64,000 nt of DNA, taken from the NCBI RefSeq assembly GCF_000406165.1, contig NZ_CM001977.1, positions 2,650,790 through 2,714,789 on the forward strand. The letters are read 5' to 3'. The translations under genes and the position numbers were made by a program. Numbering within the stretch: the stretch's first letter is position 1; each line of letters begins with the position of its first letter. The DNA comes from Dickeya zeae NCPPB 2538 (GTDB lineage Bacteria > Pseudomonadota > Gammaproteobacteria > Enterobacterales > Enterobacteriaceae). Below, one piece after another: positions 60,763-64,000 of this stretch. The notes beneath the pieces are model-generated. The model was not told the origin of the DNA. It saw nothing but the letters and a program-made list of their open reading frames with translations, and searched no databases.

Positions 60763-61305
60763 TCAGCGTCCGTCAAGCCAGCCATGCAACATCGATTCGA
60801 TGCGCCCTACCACCGCCGTCAGCGTATGACGCTGTCCACGGGAACACACATGAGCCGGTTCATCACACAGCAGACACCGACGAGGTTCGTGCGCCAGCAG
60901 CGTTCGACTCACCGACCCGGCCTTCGGGCAGAACACGTCAAAATCCCACAGCCGCCCCAGCGGATGCTGCTCTTCCAGCGCAATCGCCGCCGCCTTCACA
61001 CTCAGCGCATCCTTGGTTATCACCCAGAACGCCTCCGACCCCGTCTCCAGCCAGTGCAGCTGCTGCGCCGGCACCCCCCATCCCCGGGCCAGACACAGGT
61101 CGTTGAACGCCGCCACCGCGGCCCCCATCGCCCGCCGGTACAGCGCCGAGTCCTTCACCGCACCCGGCGTCACCAGCGTCAGCGACACCACCGTCGACTG
61201 GTGCAACGCCAGCAGCTGCTGCTGGCGTGCATGGCGGCGCTCCTTCGCCGCCAGCAGACTGTCCAGTGAGACGCTGACCGCAGTGCCTGTCACTGTCTCG
61301 CTCAC
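60763..61305 (-). CDS. citX: Citrate lyase holo-ACP synthase (apo-citrate lyase phosphoribosyl-dephospho-CoA transferase)
   Basis: CitX transfers the 2'-(5''-triphosphoribosyl)-3'-dephospho-CoA group onto the citrate lyase acyl carrier protein CitD. The protein has 180 residues (E. coli 183). Recognisable segments are LLAAKERRHARQQQLL, FNDLCLARGW, GRLWDFDVFCPKAG and RRCLLCDEPAHVCSRGQRH. The start overlaps the citF stop by 4 bp. Downstream, where citG follows in E. coli, there is only the gap before acnB. Confidence 0.94.
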   Translation of the reverse strand: MSETVTGTAVSVSLDSLLAAKERRHARQQQLLALHQSTVVSLTLVTPGAVKDSALYRRAMGAAVAAFNDLCLARGWGVPAQQLHWLETGSEAFWVITKDALSVKAAAIALEEQHPLGRLWDFDVFCPKAGSVSRTLLAHEPRRCLLCDEPAHVCSRGQRHTLTAVVGRIESMLHGWLDGR

Positions 61306-62831
61306 GCGTTGTCCTCTTTCACCTGACGCACCACGTCGATCACGCTGCCGTCACGGTAGCGGATCACCCCCACGATGCGGTCGTGGAATTCAATCGCCTT
61401 CGGCTCGCCCACCAGCGCTATCGCCCGCTGATACAGTTCTTCGATAGGCATCACGCTCAGCCCGGCCTCGGTCAGCCGCGCGGCTACTTCCGGGCGTGCC
61501 GGGTTCACCGCGATACCGTGGTCCGTCACCAGCACGTCTATCGCGCTGCCTGGGGTCACGCAGGTGGTCACCTGACGCACCACCGTCGGGATACGGCTGC
61601 GGATCAGCGGGGCCACCACGATGGTCAGGTTCGCTGCCGTCGCCACGTCGCAGTGCCCGCCCGACGCCCCGCGCATCACCCCGTCCGACCCGGTTATCAC
61701 GTTCACGTTGAACCGGGTGTCGATTTCCAGCGCACTCAAAATCACCACGTCCAGCTGGTCGCAGCACGCCGCCTTGGCGCTCGGGTTGGCGTACACGTTG
61801 GTCGAGATTTCCACGTGTTTCGGGTTTTTCGCCAGCGAGGCCGCCGCGTTGGCGTCAAAGCACTGGGTATCCAGCAGCGTCTCTATCAGCCCCTTCTCGT
61901 GCAGGTCGACGATGCTGCCGGTGATGCCGCCAAGCGCAAAGCGCGCCGTCACCCCCTGCTTGTGCATCCGGTCTTCCAGAAAACGGGTACAGGCGGTCGA
62001 GGCCGCGCCGGAGCCGGTCTGGATGGAAAAGCCCGGTTTGAAGTAGCCGGAATGGGCTATCACGTCCGCCGCCCGGCGCGCTATCAGCAGCTCGCGCGGG
62101 TTGCTGGTCACGCGCGCCGCCCCCACGCTGATTTTCGCCGGGTCGCCCACTTCCTCCACCGGCACCACGAAGTCCACCTGGTCCTGCACGATGCTGGCCG
62201 GCATGTTCGGGAACGGCACCAGGCTTTCCGTCAGCAGCACCACCGTCTTCGCGTAGTGCGCGTCCACCATCGCGTAGCCCAGCGACCCGCAGCGCGATTT
62301 CCCCGACGTGCCGTTGGCGTTGCCGAATTCGTCGCTGCTCGGCACCCCGAGGAATGCCACGTCTATCGTCAGCTCCCCGCTCTGCAGCAGGTGCACCCGT
62401 CCGCCGTGCGAGTGGATCTGCACCGGCTCTGTCATCAGCCCGTGCGAAATCGCGTCCGCCAGCTTGCCGCGCATGCCGGAGGTGTAGATACGGCTGATCA
62501 CCCCGTTGCGGATATGCTCGATCAGCGGCGCGTTGCAGGTCATCAGCGAGCTCGACGCCAGCGTCAGGTCCTTAAAGCCCAGCCGGGCCAGCGTGTCCAC
62601 CACGTGGTTGATCACCTTGTCCCCTTCACGGAACGCGTGGTGGAAGGAGATGGTCATGCCGTCCCGCAGCCCGCTCTTGCGGATGGCCTCCTCCAGGTCG
62701 GCACACAGCTTGCGCCGGTGTTTTTCGGTGACGTCATCCAGCCAGGGGGTACGGTGGTTGGCACTGACGAACGGGTGCAGCGGACGTTGTTCCGGGTATT
62801 GCTTCTGCAGTGCTTCAATAAAGTTACTCAT
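61302..62831 (-). CDS. citF: Citrate lyase alpha subunit (citrate:acetyl-ACP transferase)
   Basis: CitF exchanges acetyl for citryl on the acyl carrier protein. The 509-residue protein has the normal family length (E. coli 510) and CoA-transferase-like domains. Segments such as SFHHAFREGDKVINHV, GNANGTSGKSRCGSLGYAM, GFSIQTGSGAASTACTRFLE and VMRGASGGHCDVATAA are conserved in the family. AGGATGAGAGC precedes the ATG. It lies 89 bp after citE and overlaps citX. Confidence 0.96.
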   Translation of the reverse strand: MSNFIEALQKQYPEQRPLHPFVSANHRTPWLDDVTEKHRRKLCADLEEAIRKSGLRDGMTISFHHAFREGDKVINHVVDTLARLGFKDLTLASSSLMTCNAPLIEHIRNGVISRIYTSGMRGKLADAISHGLMTEPVQIHSHGGRVHLLQSGELTIDVAFLGVPSSDEFGNANGTSGKSRCGSLGYAMVDAHYAKTVVLLTESLVPFPNMPASIVQDQVDFVVPVEEVGDPAKISVGAARVTSNPRELLIARRAADVIAHSGYFKPGFSIQTGSGAASTACTRFLEDRMHKQGVTARFALGGITGSIVDLHEKGLIETLLDTQCFDANAAASLAKNPKHVEISTNVYANPSAKAACCDQLDVVILSALEIDTRFNVNVITGSDGVMRGASGGHCDVATAANLTIVVAPLIRSRIPTVVRQVTTCVTPGSAIDVLVTDHGIAVNPARPEVAARLTEAGLSVMPIEELYQRAIALVGEPKAIEFHDRIVGVIRYRDGSVIDVVRQVKEDNA

Positions 62832-62920
62832 GCTCTCATCCTGTCATTGCGACGGCCCGCCGGGGCGTGCTCCCGCCACCGGCCGGCCCGTGCAGAATCT
62901 GTCGGTTAACCGGGCCGTGC

Positions 62921-63811
62921 CTACTGGCGCACGCCGGAGGCCCGCGCACGCTCCACCACCTGGCGGGCGTGGTTGATAATCGGGCCGTCGATCATTTTTC
63001 CGTTCAGCGAGATGACCCCCAGGCCGGCGCGCTCGCCCTCTTCCGCCGCCTTAATCACCAGGTGGGCGTAGTCCACCTCGTCCTGGGTCGGCGCGTAGGC
63101 GTTGTGCAGCAGTTCAATCTGCCGCGGGTTGATCAGCGACTTGCCGTTGAAGCCCAGCTTGCGGATCAGCTCCACTTCCTTCAGGAACCCCTCCTCGTCG
63201 TTGACGTTGGAGTACACCACGTCAAACGCGTCGATACCGGCGGCACGGGCGGCATGCAGCACCGCACAGCGGGCGTAGAACAGCTCGGTGCCGTCCCCGC
63301 GCTCGGTCTGCATGTCCATCACGTAGTCGAACGCCGCCAGCGCGATGCCAATCATGCGCTCGGACGAGCGGGCGATGGACACCGCGTTAATCACCCCGAC
63401 CGCCGACTCGATGGCCGCCATGATGCGGGTGGAGCCGACGGCCCGGCCGCAGGCCTTCTCGATGCGCGCCAGGTGGTGCTCCAGCTCGTCGACGTCGTCG
63501 GTGGAGTCGGTCTTCGGCAGGCGGATGACATCCACCCCGCCGCGCACCGCCGCTTCCAGGTCCTTGAGCCCGAACGGGGTGTTGAGCTGGTTGATGCGCA
63601 CCACGGTTTCAATGTCCCGGTACATCGGGTGCTGCAGCGCATGGAACACCAGCAGGCGCGCGGTATCTTTCTCGCGCAGCGACACCGCGTCCTCCAGGTC
63701 GAACATGATGGAGTCCGGCTGGTAGATGAAGGCGTTGGACAGCATGGCGGCATTGGCGCCCGGCAGGAACAGCATGCTGCGGCGCAGTTTTTTCGGTTGC
63801 GTGGTGCTCAT
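62921..63811 (-). CDS. citE: Citrate lyase beta subunit (citryl-ACP lyase)
   Basis: CitE splits citryl-S-ACP into oxaloacetate and acetyl-S-ACP. The 296-residue protein has the CitE/HpcH TIM-barrel pattern: RRSMLFLPGANAAM, SIMFDLEDAVSLREKD with the metal-binding Asp/Glu, RINQLNTPFGLKDLEA, and FNGKSLINPRQIELLHNAYAP split by the Lys/Ser loop. ATG at 63811 follows GGAGAG at six bases and overlaps the citD stop (TGATG); GTG at 63814 is in frame. Confidence 0.96.
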   Translation of the reverse strand: MSTTQPKKLRRSMLFLPGANAAMLSNAFIYQPDSIMFDLEDAVSLREKDTARLLVFHALQHPMYRDIETVVRINQLNTPFGLKDLEAAVRGGVDVIRLPKTDSTDDVDELEHHLARIEKACGRAVGSTRIMAAIESAVGVINAVSIARSSERMIGIALAAFDYVMDMQTERGDGTELFYARCAVLHAARAAGIDAFDVVYSNVNDEEGFLKEVELIRKLGFNGKSLINPRQIELLHNAYAPTQDEVDYAHLVIKAAEEGERAGLGVISLNGKMIDGPIINHARQVVERARASGVRQ

Positions 63812-64000
63812 CACAGTCTCTCCCAGTCAATCTGTTCCACATCGGCGGCACGCAGCACGGCGCTCTGCACCCGGGCCCGGATGACGCAGTCCAGCGCCCC
63901 CTTGTCTTCCACCACCACGGTGCCGGACTCAACGCCCAGCGCACTCAGCGTGTCGTTCACCACCCGGGTGATCTGTGCGCCAAACTGCTTGATGACCTCA
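63811..64000 (-). CDS. citD: Citrate lyase acyl carrier protein (gamma), partial
   Basis: The minus strand from the window edge reads EVIKQFGAQITRVVNDTL, then GTVVVEDKGALDCVIRARVQ and ends VEQIDWERL followed by TGA at 63813-63811. This is the last 62 residues of CitD, which normally has about 98; the N-terminus with the prosthetic-group serine lies outside the window. The stop overlaps the citE start. It was read directly from the sequence. Confidence 0.93.
   Translation of the reverse strand, partial: EVIKQFGAQITRVVNDTLSALGVESGTVVVEDKGALDCVIRARVQSAVLRAADVEQIDWERL

Noticed and set aside
61383..62909. 508-codon open frame on the plus strand
   Set aside because: It is the antisense of citF/citE in GC-rich DNA; composition is low-complexity Arg/His-rich and it has no recognisable domain, while citF is unmistakable.

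Overview
The window reads as chromosomal DNA of an enterobacterium, most likely a soft-rot plant pathogen of the Pectobacteriaceae (Dickeya-like). The basis is gene content (malonate decarboxylase, raffinose/melibiose use, citrate lyase, CheV, formate dehydrogenase-O type, a DUF2076 protein), a full-length 127-bp ERIC repeat and moderately GC-rich coding DNA. The genus is an inference; no rRNA or other marker gene lies in the window. No tRNA, rRNA or CRISPR array was seen.

Layout. 1-2.6 kb: LysR regulator and a divergent TetR/NmrA-type pair with a palindromic operator. 2.7-11.0 kb: malonate decarboxylase system, mdcR facing the operon mdcABCDEFGH. 11.2-12.4 kb: a candidate 28-aa peptide gene, a degenerate 14-bp repeat and cheV. 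12.7 kb: ERIC. 13.0-14.8 kb: a YheO/DauR-type regulator divergent from a PLP ammonia-lyase (threo-3-hydroxyaspartate type). 14.8-17.4 kb: alginate-lyase-family protein and a glutamine-synthetase-like enzyme. 17.6-28.0 kb: a coherent catabolic operon (peptide-type ABC importer, two nucleoside hydrolases, a DapA-family aldolase, a Tat-exported esterase) with a divergent LysR regulator. 28.2-29.6 kb: cdh and a small secreted Lys/Thr/Glu-rich protein. 29.8-35.5 kb: metI-metN-metQ plus an isopenicillin-N-synthase-family oxygenase, preceded by a rearranged zone where a metQ'-'metI scar and a 222-bp direct repeat bracket two substrate-binding proteins that lack transporter partners. 35.9-42.7 kb: DUF2076 protein, membrane diguanylate cyclase, DsbG-like isomerase, acetyltransferase, FAD oxidoreductase, papain-family peptidase.

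42.8-47.6 kb is an AT-rich island ending in a decayed IS630-type element. It encodes what looks like a small ribosomal-peptide (RiPP-like) pathway on the minus strand: strong promoter, 44-aa precursor-like peptide, 10-bp hairpin, HExxH-motif putative peptide-modifying enzyme, cupin-type putative oxygenase overlapping it by 4 bp, and a fused membrane/ATPase exporter. This is the best candidate for an undescribed system in the window.

47.7-52.3 kb: raffinose-type operon (LacI regulator, GH36 alpha-galactosidase, LacY-family permease) with two perfect operators. 52.8-57.4 kb: fdoGHI, with cysteine where E. coli FdoG has selenocysteine. 57.8-64.0 kb: acnB and a citrate lyase operon citD(partial)-E-F-X without citG in the usual place. 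Metabolically the window is about small organic acids and plant-derived substrates: malonate, citrate, formate, raffinose, nucleoside-like compounds and organosulfur.
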